A stretch of 45,697 nt of DNA from Pseudomonas sp. TH10 (GTDB lineage: Bacteria > Pseudomonadota > Gammaproteobacteria > Pseudomonadales > Pseudomonadaceae): NCBI RefSeq assembly GCF_016651255.1, contig NZ_JAEKEG010000032.1, positions 1 through 45,697 of the forward strand. The letters are read 5' to 3'. Numbering within the stretch: position 1 is the stretch's first letter; the number at the start of each line of letters is the position of its first letter. A program made the position numbers and the translations under genes. The notes below the pieces were generated by a model. It saw nothing but the letters and a program-made list of their open reading frames with translations, was not told the origin of the DNA and did not search any database. Shown in pieces: positions 8,208 through 15,803 of this stretch.

Positions 8208-8921
8208 ATGAAGCGGATAGTGGCTTACGCAAGGATGAGTACAGACGATCAGTGCCTATCGGTAGCTGGTCAGTTCGCCGCTATCCAGATTGCCGCTGAG
8301 ACGCACGGCTGGCAGATCGTCGCCCAATACACGGATGAGGGAGTGTCAGGTTCCATCGACCCGCAGGAGCGACCACAGTGCCGCCTAGCTCTGGCGTTGG
8401 CTAAAGGGCTGGATTGCCCGGTAGTCGTACACCGTGTTGACCGCCTCACCCGCGACCATGCCCACTTCGTCACCCTGCAAAAGAAATACACCATCGTTGA
8501 AGCGGAAGACGTTCACGGCAGTGTCCTTGTCCGTAACATCAAATCCTTGTTGGCTGAGGAAGAGCTAATCAAGATTCGCAAGCGGACGAAGGATGGCCTG
8601 GCCGAGTTGAAAACCCTCGCCGCCAACGGCGATACCGAGGCACAAGGCAAGATCGCTCGCCGTGACGCTGGCCGTGCGAAGGCTTGGGCAGTAGGTAACA
8701 GCGCCGCACTGGAGGCGAAGAAACAGAACGCTGACAGTCGGGCTGATGCAATCGCGCATCACATCAAGGCGTGCTTGTACGATGGCTGTATCTCTTTTGC
8801 CGCCATTGCACAGCGTCTCAACGCTAAGGGCGTGACCACGGCCAAAGGGAAGGCATTCCAGCCAATGACTGTATCCCGCCTCATGGCTCGCCTTGGACTG
8901 TCGCTCAACGCCAAGGCGTAG
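8208..8921 (+). CDS. Serine site-specific recombinase (resolvase family)
   Basis: Predicted 237-aa enzyme. The N-terminal resolvase domain begins YARMSTDDQ with the catalytic serine at residue 11, followed by EGVSGS (about 44-49) and the HRVDRLTRD motif (75-83) with conserved arginines. The C-terminal part contains a helix-turn-helix-like region ending KAFQPMTVSRLMARLGL, comparable with the DNA-binding end of small serine recombinases and plasmid multimer resolvases. Such enzymes invert or resolve DNA between short sites. No matching res site could be identified by eye in the flanks. Its presence next to a plasmid-type winged-helix gene suggests a plasmid-derived module. The length is between classic resolvases (about 190 aa) and large integrases. 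Confidence 0.82.
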   Translation: MKRIVAYARMSTDDQCLSVAGQFAAIQIAAETHGWQIVAQYTDEGVSGSIDPQERPQCRLALALAKGLDCPVVVHRVDRLTRDHAHFVTLQKKYTIVEAEDVHGSVLVRNIKSLLAEEELIKIRKRTKDGLAELKTLAANGDTEAQGKIARRDAGRAKAWAVGNSAALEAKKQNADSRADAIAHHIKACLYDGCISFAAIAQRLNAKGVTTAKGKAFQPMTVSRLMARLGLSLNAKA

Positions 8922-9464
8922 GACAGCAGACGCCAACCGAGTAAGCATCCCAGCAAGCTCCTAGAAAGCTGCCTGAGCGACGTTCTCCGGGTGGCCATAC
9001 ACCCCCACTCGATATTTTTAGACAGCGCTGTAGCCCAGCACACGCCGATGTTACTAGGGGTTTAAGCAAGCACCACATTCGACAGGGATTTTCCAGCCCC
9101 CCGGACCTCCCCAGCGATATTTTTGGCCACAGATTCACGACCTATATTCGCCTAAGGCAAGTGTCGAGCTTGAAAAGTTCGGGGTATCTGCGGATCAGTA
9201 AAGCGGCTTACGACCGACAGAGAACGGCCATCAGCGGGCGGTGGACGCCCTACTGGCGAAACGGTAGCCTATCGCTAGGAATGCTCGACAACGGATCTTG
9301 TCGCCTATGTCGCGTTTCTCTTTGAGGCATGTCGTGTTTGTCACGAGCACCTTGATGATTAACAAGAGCCTACGGAACGACAAGGAATTTTATGCGATAC
9401 CTGTCGAGTTTGGACGTGACATTTAGCCGCCTACCTAATTGTAGTCATAAGCCGAGGAGTAATA
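8922..9464. other. Non-coding stretch between recombinase and first cassette gene
   Basis: No gene is supported in 543 bases. The 9-mer CGATATTTTT with similar surroundings occurs twice (near 9012 and 9115), which might be a recombinase or protein site, but two loose copies are weak evidence. A GAGGAG ribosome binding site at 9454-9459 serves the gene that follows. A sequence resembling a degenerate cassette core (GTAGTCATAA, from 9441) precedes it. Confidence 0.35.
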
Positions 9465-10124
9465 TTGAGAGAGTTCAGATTTGCGCTTCTGGCCTTTATT
9501 GCTGTATCTGCCGCCGCTGGAATATCATATTTCCTGGCAATGCATACAGGAGGAAACATTCGTATTAGTTCAAACAACCAAGACTGGGGTGGTTTTGGCT
9601 CGTATATTGGTGGAATTCTAGCTCCTGCAGCCTCGCTTTTAGCAGGATACCAGATATATAAAAGCTTCGCTTCAAATGCATATCAACAAAAATTGCTATT
9701 AGCTCGTGAGTCACTCTCAAGATTAGATGTGGAACTTGAGAAAAAGCTGGAGATGCCATTTAATAACATTTGTTTCGGTGATGAGTACTATGGTCGCCCA
9801 CTTAGGAGCATTATTTACGCTCTATCCAACAACGAAATAGCAGTAACCGAAGCTTCAAGTAAGGCAATATTGTCATTACTGCATAACATAGCTATAATGA
9901 CTAATTCTATAAGATATTATATCGGTCTTTTGGACGGACTTCCTTCCGCCGAAAAAGATAATCATTGGTTGGGCGAATTAGAAAAAAGCTACTGGATTGA
10001 AAAGTACTCAGCAATTTGCTCTCGCATGGTAAGGATTGTTGGTCAAAGTGCATTTGAAGACAAGGTTTGCAAGGAGCAACTCAGGAGCTTTAAATTGGTA
10101 CTAGGTGGCGAGTATGACTTATAA
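9465..10124 (+). CDS. Membrane protein resembling putative phage abortive infection (AbiC-like) N-terminus
   Basis: Predicted 219-aa inner-membrane protein. It starts at TTG 9465, chosen because GAGGAG sits five bases upstream. Two hydrophobic segments (about residues 6-26 and 47-63) flank a short loop, and the second follows DWGGFGSYIGGILAPAASL. That WG.FG....GG.L.P pattern recalls the N-terminus of putative AbiC-type phage-exclusion proteins. A predicted cytosolic helical tail (66-219) follows. The gene is AT-rich compared with the chromosome, a sign of transfer. Its stop codon lies at the start of an attC-like site (10118-10183), so it appears to be an integron gene cassette. The Abi link rests on one short motif; it could be any small two-TM protein. 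Confidence 0.6.
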   Translation: MREFRFALLAFIAVSAAAGISYFLAMHTGGNIRISSNNQDWGGFGSYIGGILAPAASLLAGYQIYKSFASNAYQQKLLLARESLSRLDVELEKKLEMPFNNICFGDEYYGRPLRSIIYALSNNEIAVTEASSKAILSLLHNIAIMTNSIRYYIGLLDGLPSAEKDNHWLGELEKSYWIEKYSAICSRMVRIVGQSAFEDKVCKEQLRSFKLVLGGEYDL

Positions 10125-10183
10125 AGGTCGTTCGCTTCACTTGCCGGGACGGCGTGCCGTCGCCCCCAACCTAAATGTTAACT
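10118..10183 (+). other. attC-like site of cassette 1
   Basis: A 66-nt imperfect palindrome begins at the stop codon of the upstream gene. It contains GTCGTTCGCTTC, then the complementary arms GGGACGGC and GCCGTCGCCC around a two-base tip, and ends with GTTAACT (10177-10183), close to the GTTRRRY core. Size, placement and core match integron attC sites, and the GTTCGCTTC wording is common in environmental attC sites. The left simple site (CTTATAAAG) is degenerate. Confidence 0.6.
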
Positions 10184-10199
10184 ACCAGCGGAATTCCCT

Positions 10200-10961
10200 A
10201 TGCCACCCTCCCCAACACCTTTGTACCTTGACTGGCAGTTTTGGGCCGCAGCAGTCGCTGTCCTTGCGCTTTTACTGTCGCAACTCCCACCGGTAGTCTT
10301 GTGGTTTCGCCCTCGCCGGCTTGAAGTCGAAGTTCACAGCCGGATTCAAGTAACACACAAGGTGGGTAATCCGAACGTTGGAATGTTTGTCAGTATTCGC
10401 AACACTGGTGGTCGAGTGCTTCGTATTCGTTCTCTGCAAATTGTGCTAACGCGGGACAATCGCCCACTGACTACTCTTCCCGCCCAAAACTACTTTGAAA
10501 GTCCGTCCGCGCAGTCCTCTGTCCTATTTGTTCCATTCACCTTGAAACCCGGTGACACATGGGCACATGGTACGAACTTTCTCAACTTTTTCGACCGAGC
10601 GACGGAAAAGCTTTACCGCGAGACAGAATCCAAACTTCGCGCCGACATTCGTGACAAACTCGATGCAAGAGCCGAGGGTAACAGCAATCCAGTGATCGCT
10701 GAGCCGGAATTGGTTGCTCCGTTTGTGACGCTGTTTGGTCAGTTGTTCGTTTGGCAATCGGGTGAATATGTTGCAGAGTTGATTGTTGAAGCAGAACCTG
10801 GGACTGCGCTATTCAGTAGAAAGTATCGATTCACCCTCTATGAGTCAGACACCGCTGAACTCCAAGCGCACGTTGATGATTACAAGTTAGGCGGTGGCGT
10901 GTCCTTCAACGTAGATAAACATGTTGGTGTGTTCGTGCCGCTTTCGCAGCATGGTAGCTAA
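10200..10961 (+). CDS. Hypothetical one-TM membrane protein, cassette 2
   Basis: Predicted 253-aa protein I do not recognise. One hydrophobic segment (about residues 14-34) ends in WFRPRRLEVEV, so the rest probably faces the cytoplasm. Residues 40-110 look like a beta-sandwich (VGMFVSIRNTGGRVLRIRSL), a pattern common in anonymous membrane-anchored proteins. Residues 125-160 are helical and charged, and the C-terminal part is again beta-rich. The ATG lies 17 nt after the core GTTAACT of the upstream attC-like site, and the TAA stop is inside the left arm of the next attC-like site. This is the tight packing typical of an integron cassette. It may act with the preceding membrane protein or be unrelated cargo. 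Function unknown. Confidence 0.65.
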   Translation: MPPSPTPLYLDWQFWAAAVAVLALLLSQLPPVVLWFRPRRLEVEVHSRIQVTHKVGNPNVGMFVSIRNTGGRVLRIRSLQIVLTRDNRPLTTLPAQNYFESPSAQSSVLFVPFTLKPGDTWAHGTNFLNFFDRATEKLYRETESKLRADIRDKLDARAEGNSNPVIAEPELVAPFVTLFGQLFVWQSGEYVAELIVEAEPGTALFSRKYRFTLYESDTAELQAHVDDYKLGGGVSFNVDKHVGVFVPLSQHGS

Positions 10962-11022
10962 CCCATCAATCCACCGAACCTGCGCGGGAAGCCCCGCAGG
11001 CTGGTAATTCCAAACGTTAGTC
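10956..11022 (+). other. attC-like site of cassette 2
   Basis: This 67-nt imperfect palindrome overlaps the stop codon. The left simple site AGCTAAC (10956-10962) mirrors the right core GTTAGTC (11016-11022). Inner arms CCACCGAACCTGCG and GCAGGCTGGTAATTCC pair apart from unmatched bases near ACC, as expected for the extrahelical bases of attC. A second stem CGGG/CCCG closes the tip. Its size equals that of the upstream site. The core differs from GTTRRRY by one base. Confidence 0.65.
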
Positions 11023-11201
11023 AATGTCCGCCTTGGGTCGCTCACTGCCTGTCATAATTGCGGAGTCTGCTGGTCAAGTCCGATGAAAATGGCGGGGCAA
11101 GTCAGTGCAATTCCCGTGGTGTCAGCGAAGCTGGAAAAATGGCCCCAGTCAGCAGCGAGATGATCTAGGATTCCCGCACTACCTACTCAAGGGCGATAAC
11201 T

Positions 11202-11404
11202 ATGCCAGATCACTCAGAAGCCAACATCGCCACAGCTAACTTGCTGACCTCGCTACTTCACAACAAGCACGCCCTTGCCGCTGCCATCGAAGAAATGGCC
11301 TTATTGGCTAAAGCGAAGACCATAAGAACGCCGTCACCGCATTGCAGACTCTCGATGCGAATGCGATTGCCATCACAGCTGGTATTCTCAAGCTCCGACA
11401 ATAA
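11202..11404 (+). pseudogene. Small Pseudomonas hypothetical protein, frameshifted
   Basis: The ATG at 11202 starts MPDHSEANIATANLLTSLL and continues in frame to about residue 36 (AIEEMALLAKAK). The expected continuation, SEDHKNAVTALQTLDANAI, lies in another frame from 11312 and ends at TAA 11402-11404. One insertion or deletion between about 11295 and 11312 separates the parts; joined they give about 67 aa. Small proteins of this pattern (NLLT.LL..K.AL..AIEE, then ALQTLD.NA..IT.GI) look familiar from Pseudomonas accessory DNA. Function unknown. It lies between the cassette pair and the HNH gene. Confidence 0.55.
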
Positions 11405-11532
11405 TTGTTTTATAGAGAAATTAGAGGTAACTAGCAATTCGATAAATGATTGTGGCGTTGCCTGCCCCAAATGACGTAAAAAACCATGTTACTCTTCAAC
11501 GCCGACCATCGATTGAGTTTGGATAGTATCGA

Positions 11533-12393
11533 ATGATAGAAACTATTTTTAGTCATGATCAAATCGACTACTCAGTATCGCCCCAGCACTGCATAGGCAA
11601 CTCAAACGGCTCTTGTAGATTTTGCTTTACATCGAGTCCTAAATTCAAAAACAGGTCACACTCGATCCCCGAATTCCTAGGAAACAAGACGGTATTTACA
11701 CTCGACGAATGCGATGAATGCAATAAGCTTTTTGGGAATGGTATCGAAAAATCCCTAAAGAATTTTCTAATGCCTGGATGGTTTTATAGAGCTAAAGGCA
11801 AGAATGGACGACCAACTGAGTATGCCGCTGGCGGTGTTTCCATATTCGCTGACGATATTTTTATAAACATAACGTTCCCTAGAGGCATCCCAAAAACAAA
11901 TGAAACCTTAGAGTTTATCTCAAAAGAAGTAAACACCCTGAAATCTTACAAAGCCCTTCTGAAAATTCTCATTTCACTTTTACCTAATGAGTTCTTGCTG
12001 GAATTCACAGACGCCCTACACTGGCTGAGAAGCGGCCACAATTTTTCACTTCTGACACACAAGCCAATAGCATTTATAGGCAATCAAATTCCAGACCAAC
12101 GTTTACCCATCATCATGGCCGTCACCTTGCAACGGCAAGTTATCGAAGGTGGAGCCATGTACGTACTAGATATGAGATTCAATAACATCTACATCATGTT
12201 TCCATTCTCTACATCTACAATGACGGCTCATTTCAGGCTAGGCGGTGGCACACCCGCAGATGCAAAATATGAAGAAGTCAACTTTAGTCTTGTTGACTTC
12301 TCGACCGCACCTAAAAAGAGAAAGTTTAAACTTTCTTTGAACTTACCCGATCTCAGTACAAACGAATGTTCACAAGATCCGGATTATTCGTAA
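11533..12393 (+). CDS. HNH endonuclease-like protein (HNH_5 type)
   Basis: Predicted 286-aa cytosolic protein with an N-terminal zinc-finger HNH module: Cys28-x2-Cys31, then His43 in HSIPEFLGN (Asn51), then DECDECN with Cys60, Cys63 and Asn64. This CxxC...H.IPE.LGN...DEC..CN layout is that of the HNH_5 group of predicted DNA nucleases. Residues 75-286 show no familiar domain and could form the target or sensor part. Low GC suggests recent transfer. The last 10 bases overlap the end of the convergent gene at 12384, so both transcripts would overlap in antisense. No strong ribosome binding site is visible before the ATG. A defence or homing-type role is inferred from family and context only. 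Confidence 0.72.
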   Translation: MIETIFSHDQIDYSVSPQHCIGNSNGSCRFCFTSSPKFKNRSHSIPEFLGNKTVFTLDECDECNKLFGNGIEKSLKNFLMPGWFYRAKGKNGRPTEYAAGGVSIFADDIFINITFPRGIPKTNETLEFISKEVNTLKSYKALLKILISLLPNEFLLEFTDALHWLRSGHNFSLLTHKPIAFIGNQIPDQRLPIIMAVTLQRQVIEGGAMYVLDMRFNNIYIMFPFSTSTMTAHFRLGGGTPADAKYEEVNFSLVDFSTAPKKRKFKLSLNLPDLSTNECSQDPDYS

Positions 12394-13454
12394 TACGCGA
12401 CAACACCTTTTAGCTGTTCCGCAAAACTATAGATGTCGTCCACGGAAGCTATAGGATGGCGCGTCTCGTTTTTCTCTTGATCGAAAATGCCTAGGTACTT
12501 CTGACTACGATTGAAGTGGAGCCGACAAATTGGTTTGCGATTGTTGTCATCGAGCAAGATGCCAAAATAGCTTTGAGTATCTCGATTGACAATGCGCTTC
12601 GCATCAACGACCGACCTGACGATTGCCTTAACGATGTGAAAACCTTCCAATTCATCTAGTGTAGTTTGAATACGATCCTCTTCAGGCTCTTCAACAGTCT
12701 TACTTACTAATGTTGTTATAGCGTAGGATGGTTCTGCTGCTCCACTCATAGCCGACTTAAGCCGACCATTAACCTGATCCCCTAGAAACTGAATGGCCGC
12801 CTTACGGGTCAAGTTCGTGAACTGATCTCTTACCTTCTGCGTAATTATTCCATCATATACGCGAGCAGCGAAGAACTTTACAAACTCATCACTAGGCTGA
12901 CTGAACTGAGAAGCCATTTCCTTCTTGATCTGACCTACATATTTCAACTCCCCAGCAGCACTGATAATCGAATCGACATCAAATGCAGACTTAGTTAATT
13001 TTTGTAGTTCAGGCAATGTGTGCTCATCTAGATCTAGCAGATCTAGTTCAAGAAACGGTTTCTCATCCATCTTGTTGGGAGCGTCTAGATCAGTAAAAAA
13101 CTTGTATACTTGGCCATTGGTTAGAATCGAAATTCGGGCGCTAGTGACATGAAAGTATCGAAAGAGCTGACTTGCGTGGTTGATGTGCAACGGTTCCCCG
13201 ATTTTTTTGCATTCAATCAAAATCTGAATTTCGCCATTCTTCATGATGGCGTAATCGATTTTTTCGCCCTTCTTCGTCCCAATATCGCAGATGTACTCAG
13301 GTGTAACTTCCGAGGGATCGAAGACATCGTAGCCCAGTACCGAATTAATGAAGGGCATCACAAAGGCAATCTTGGTGGCCTCTTCCGTCTGGATTGCCGC
13401 GCTTTGCTGGCGGATTTTGGCGGATAACGCGTTCAGTCGCTCTACGAATTCCAT
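12384..13454 (-). CDS. HsdR N-terminal-like restriction nuclease domain protein
   Basis: Predicted 356-aa protein. The ATG at 13454 was chosen over a longer frame because GGAG precedes it by six bases. The N-terminal 120 residues resemble the nuclease domain of type I restriction R subunits: FVMPFINSVLGYDVFDPSEV, then Asp68 in KIDYAI and the ExK pair Glu81/Lys83 in IECKK, a PD-(D/E)xK site. The usual helicase part of HsdR is absent. The C-terminal half (about 250-356) resembles a small alpha/beta domain with a beta-rich end. Stand-alone proteins of this kind are frequent in accessory DNA, some near defence genes. No methyltransferase or specificity subunit is nearby, so this is not a classical restriction system. 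Confidence 0.72.
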   Translation of the reverse strand: MEFVERLNALSAKIRQQSAAIQTEEATKIAFVMPFINSVLGYDVFDPSEVTPEYICDIGTKKGEKIDYAIMKNGEIQILIECKKIGEPLHINHASQLFRYFHVTSARISILTNGQVYKFFTDLDAPNKMDEKPFLELDLLDLDEHTLPELQKLTKSAFDVDSIISAAGELKYVGQIKKEMASQFSQPSDEFVKFFAARVYDGIITQKVRDQFTNLTRKAAIQFLGDQVNGRLKSAMSGAAEPSYAITTLVSKTVEEPEEDRIQTTLDELEGFHIVKAIVRSVVDAKRIVNRDTQSYFGILLDDNNRKPICRLHFNRSQKYLGIFDQEKNETRHPIASVDDIYSFAEQLKGVVAYYE

Positions 13455-13712
13455 GTCTCGCTCCTTGCTCAGATGCCTCATCCTAGTGGCAGCCCACAAT
13501 ACTGGCAATTGCAAATCACGTTTGCCCGGCAAAGAGGTTCAATAAAAGTCAGGACGAGCAAATTGCCGGGAACAAGCCAATGACAAATCTACCTCAGAAT
13601 CTTCAGCAGTCCATGACAAAACAGAGGAGATCGGCACACCTTGCGACCCACCTAATCTCGCCATCACGCCACACCTTCTCTCTGGAATTAGGACCCCTGC
13701 CGTTTCGAGTAG

Positions 13713-13997
13713 TCAACGTAGGCGTCCCCCTTGGCTCATTCCCTGTTCACGTTCCTGGCAGTACATTTCACTGAGTGTCCACTTCAGCTTTTCGCGCTCA
13801 ACCTTCAGGGCTGCCAGCTCCTTCGATCCGCCCCTGTACATGACGATCAACCCGGCAATGGTCTTATGGGCCCTGCGTAGATCCTGACGTGTTGTGTCCA
13901 GCTCAGCTTCCAGTACAGAGCAGTAGTGCTTAAGCATTTCCACATGCGTAGGCATACCCAACTCAAACCCAGAATCGTCGATCAAATCGTCTTCCAT
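13713..13997 (-). CDS. Small coiled-coil protein behind a LexA box
   Basis: Predicted 94-aa protein of unknown function. The start is set at ATG 13997; a GTG at 14006 in the same frame is an alternative, and neither has a good ribosome binding site. The N-terminus is acidic (MEDDLIDDSG), and residues 18-80 form a long amphipathic helix (KHYCSVLEAELDTTRQDLRR and KELAALKVEREKLKWTLSEM), likely a coiled coil. There is no membrane segment. It is the last gene before the right border of the island. A consensus LexA operator lies 17 bp upstream, so expression is expected to rise after DNA damage, like excision or transfer genes of many mobile elements. A role in excision is conceivable but not shown by its sequence. 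Confidence 0.55.
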   Translation of the reverse strand: MEDDLIDDSGFELGMPTHVEMLKHYCSVLEAELDTTRQDLRRAHKTIAGLIVMYRGGSKELAALKVEREKLKWTLSEMYCQEREQGMSQGGRLR

Positions 13998-14014
13998 CAC
14001 GCACACGCCAATAA

Positions 14015-14030
14015 CTGTATATGCGTACAG
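14015..14030 (-). promoter_or_regulatory. LexA (SOS) box
   Basis: The 16-mer CTGTATATGCGTACAG has both perfect half-sites, CTGT and ACAG, with the eight-base spacing of the gammaproteobacterial LexA consensus. It is 17 bp upstream of the small gene at 13713-13997, and a TATACA element overlaps it on the minus strand. No gene starts on the other side. Confidence 0.78.
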
Positions 14031-14194
14031 TACAGATCGGTGAGCGGTCGCTCAAGCGAGAGATGACAGGTGGTGGAAAGGGCTGAGAAGTAGGTGAAGA
14101 ACTCCACCCTACGAACTGACAGTCACGGCGTTCACATTGCCCAGTGTGAACGAAGCCTATAAATTGTGAACGTTCTGCATGAAACCTGAAGCAC

Positions 14195-14225
14195 AAAAAA
14201 GGCCCACCTTTCGGTGAGCCCTTCT
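14195..14225 (-). terminator. Terminator of tRNA-Val(GAC)
   Basis: On the minus strand GGCTCACC and GGTGGGCC pair around GAAA and are followed by six T residues. It lies about 28 bp after the tRNA 3' end and is within the duplicated attachment segment. Confidence 0.8.
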
Positions 14226-14300
14226 AGACCGCCCAGCAGAGCGGATTTTGTTTGGTAGGCGCGATTGGACTCGAACCAACGACCCCCACCATGTCAAGGT
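14201..14300. repeat. attR: right 100-bp direct repeat of the island
   Basis: Identical over 100 bases to 1021-1120. Here the repeat runs into the intact tRNA-Val gene, so this end keeps the working tRNA. The left border (1021) is preceded by a near match differing by one base in the A/G run. Confidence 0.93.
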
Positions 14301-14329
14301 GGTGCTCTAACCAACTGAGCTACGTGCCT
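14253..14329 (-). tRNA. tRNA-Val (anticodon GAC)
   Basis: This is a 77-nt cloverleaf with the CCA end encoded. The D arm GCTC...GAGC, the anticodon stem CCACC/GGTGG with loop TTGACAT (anticodon GAC) and the T arm with GGTTCGAGTCC are all present. The acceptor stem has one A-C mismatch. It is the integration target of the adjacent island. Confidence 0.93.
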
Positions 14330-14514
14330 GCTGTGAGGCGGCATTCTACGGAATTCCGGAGGGGTGTCAACACCTTTTTTTCACCTAACCCTATGAATAT
14401 GCAAAATATTTAATTTCGGCCCAGCAACCGGGATTTTCCGGTGGCTGGCGGAGGTTTTTCAACTCGGGTAGGATCGACGCACTCGTAAAATATATTAAAC
14501 ACAGAGGCGGCAGG

Positions 14515-15798
14515 ATGGCGAACACCCTTTACCCAGAGTCTTATTATGCTGCGTCGGCCAATGCCGTACCGCCACGTCCGGCCCTGCAGGGTGATGTGGA
14601 GACGGACGTCTGTGTGATTGGCGCCGGGTATACCGGGCTGTCCTCTGCCCTGTTCCTGCTGGAGAACGGGTTTCGCGTCACCGTGCTCGAAGCAGCCAAG
14701 GTCGGTTTCGGCGCCTCCGGGCGTAATGGCGGGCAGATCGTTAACAGCTACAGCCGTGACATCGACGTCATCGAACGCACCGTCGGCCCGAAGCAAGCGC
14801 AATTACTCGGGCATATGGCTTTCGAAGGCGGCCGGATCATTCGCGAGCGCGTGGCCAAATACAACATCCAGTGCGACCTGAAGGACGGCGGCGTGTTTGC
14901 CGCCCTGACTGCCAAACAGATGGGCCATCTGGAATCGCAGAAGCGTCTCTGGGAGCGCTTTGGCCACACGCAACTGGAACTGCTCGATCAACGTCGCATT
15001 CGCGAAGTGGTCGGATGCGAACAGTACGTCGGTGGGATGCTGGATATGAGCGGCGGACATATTCATCCGCTGAACCTGGCACTCGGCGAAGCAGCGGCCG
15101 TGGAATCCCTCGGCGGTACTATTTATGAGCAATCGCCTGCCGTGCGCATCGAGCGCGGAGCCAATCCGGTCGTGCACACGCCGCAAGGCCGCGTGCGCGC
15201 CAAATTCATTATCGTCGCCGGCAACGCCTACCTCGGCAACCTGGTGCCGGAGCTGGCGGCCAAATCGATGCCATGCGGTACGCAGGTGATCACCACCGAA
15301 CCGCTGGGTGATGAGCTGGCGAAAGCCTTATTGCCTCAGGACTACTGCGTTGAAGACTGCAATTACTTGCTCGACTATTACCGCCTGACTGGCGACAAGC
15401 GTCTGATCTTCGGCGGTGGCGTGGTGTATGGCGCGCGTGATCCGGCGAACATCGAGGCAATCATTCGCCCGAAAATGCTCAAGGCTTTCCCGCAGCTCAA
15501 GGATGTGAAGATTGACTACGCCTGGACCGGAAACTTCCTGCTGACGCTGTCGCGTTTGCCGCAAGTGGGACGCTTGGGTGACAACATTTACTACTCGCAG
15601 GGCTGCAGCGGCCACGGCGTGACGTACACGCATTTAGCCGGCAAGGTGCTGGCTGAGGCATTGCGTGGTCAGGCCGAGCGTTTTGATGCGTTTGCGGATC
15701 TGCCGCACTATCCGTTCCCGGGCGGGCAGATGTTGCGCACGCCGTTTGCGGCGCTGGGGGCTTGGTATTACGGGTTGCGGGATAAATTCGGGTACTGA
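14515..15798 (+). CDS. FAD-dependent amine oxidoreductase (PuuB-like)
   Basis: Predicted 427-aa flavoprotein of the D-amino-acid-oxidase fold. The N-terminal FAD-binding Rossmann motif is at about residues 33-50 (VCVIGAGYTGLSSALFLL), followed by GFGASGRNGGQ (about 63-73), a hallmark of gamma-glutamylputrescine oxidase and related OrdL-type enzymes. Near the C-terminus SQGCSGHGVTYTH (about 362-374) completes the FAD site. Length is normal for the family. The enzyme probably oxidises an amine such as a glutamylated polyamine to an aldehyde with release of ammonia and peroxide. The exact substrate is not given by the sequence, and no other polyamine gene is adjacent. It is read away from the tRNA-Val gene, with its own promoter region at 14330-14514. 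Confidence 0.85.
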   Translation: MANTLYPESYYAASANAVPPRPALQGDVETDVCVIGAGYTGLSSALFLLENGFRVTVLEAAKVGFGASGRNGGQIVNSYSRDIDVIERTVGPKQAQLLGHMAFEGGRIIRERVAKYNIQCDLKDGGVFAALTAKQMGHLESQKRLWERFGHTQLELLDQRRIREVVGCEQYVGGMLDMSGGHIHPLNLALGEAAAVESLGGTIYEQSPAVRIERGANPVVHTPQGRVRAKFIIVAGNAYLGNLVPELAAKSMPCGTQVITTEPLGDELAKALLPQDYCVEDCNYLLDYYRLTGDKRLIFGGGVVYGARDPANIEAIIRPKMLKAFPQLKDVKIDYAWTGNFLLTLSRLPQVGRLGDNIYYSQGCSGHGVTYTHLAGKVLAEALRGQAERFDAFADLPHYPFPGGQMLRTPFAALGAWYYGLRDKFGY

Positions 15799-15803
15799 CT
15801 GAC

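Noticed and set aside
8922..9464. A res or att site for the serine recombinase
   Set aside because: Two loose copies of CGATATTTTT are present but no dyad-symmetric subsites with a proper layout could be confirmed by eye.
10188..11202. A full integron with its own integrase
   Set aside because: No intI-type gene (with its extra patch) is visible; the two tyrosine recombinases on the island are phage or island integrases.
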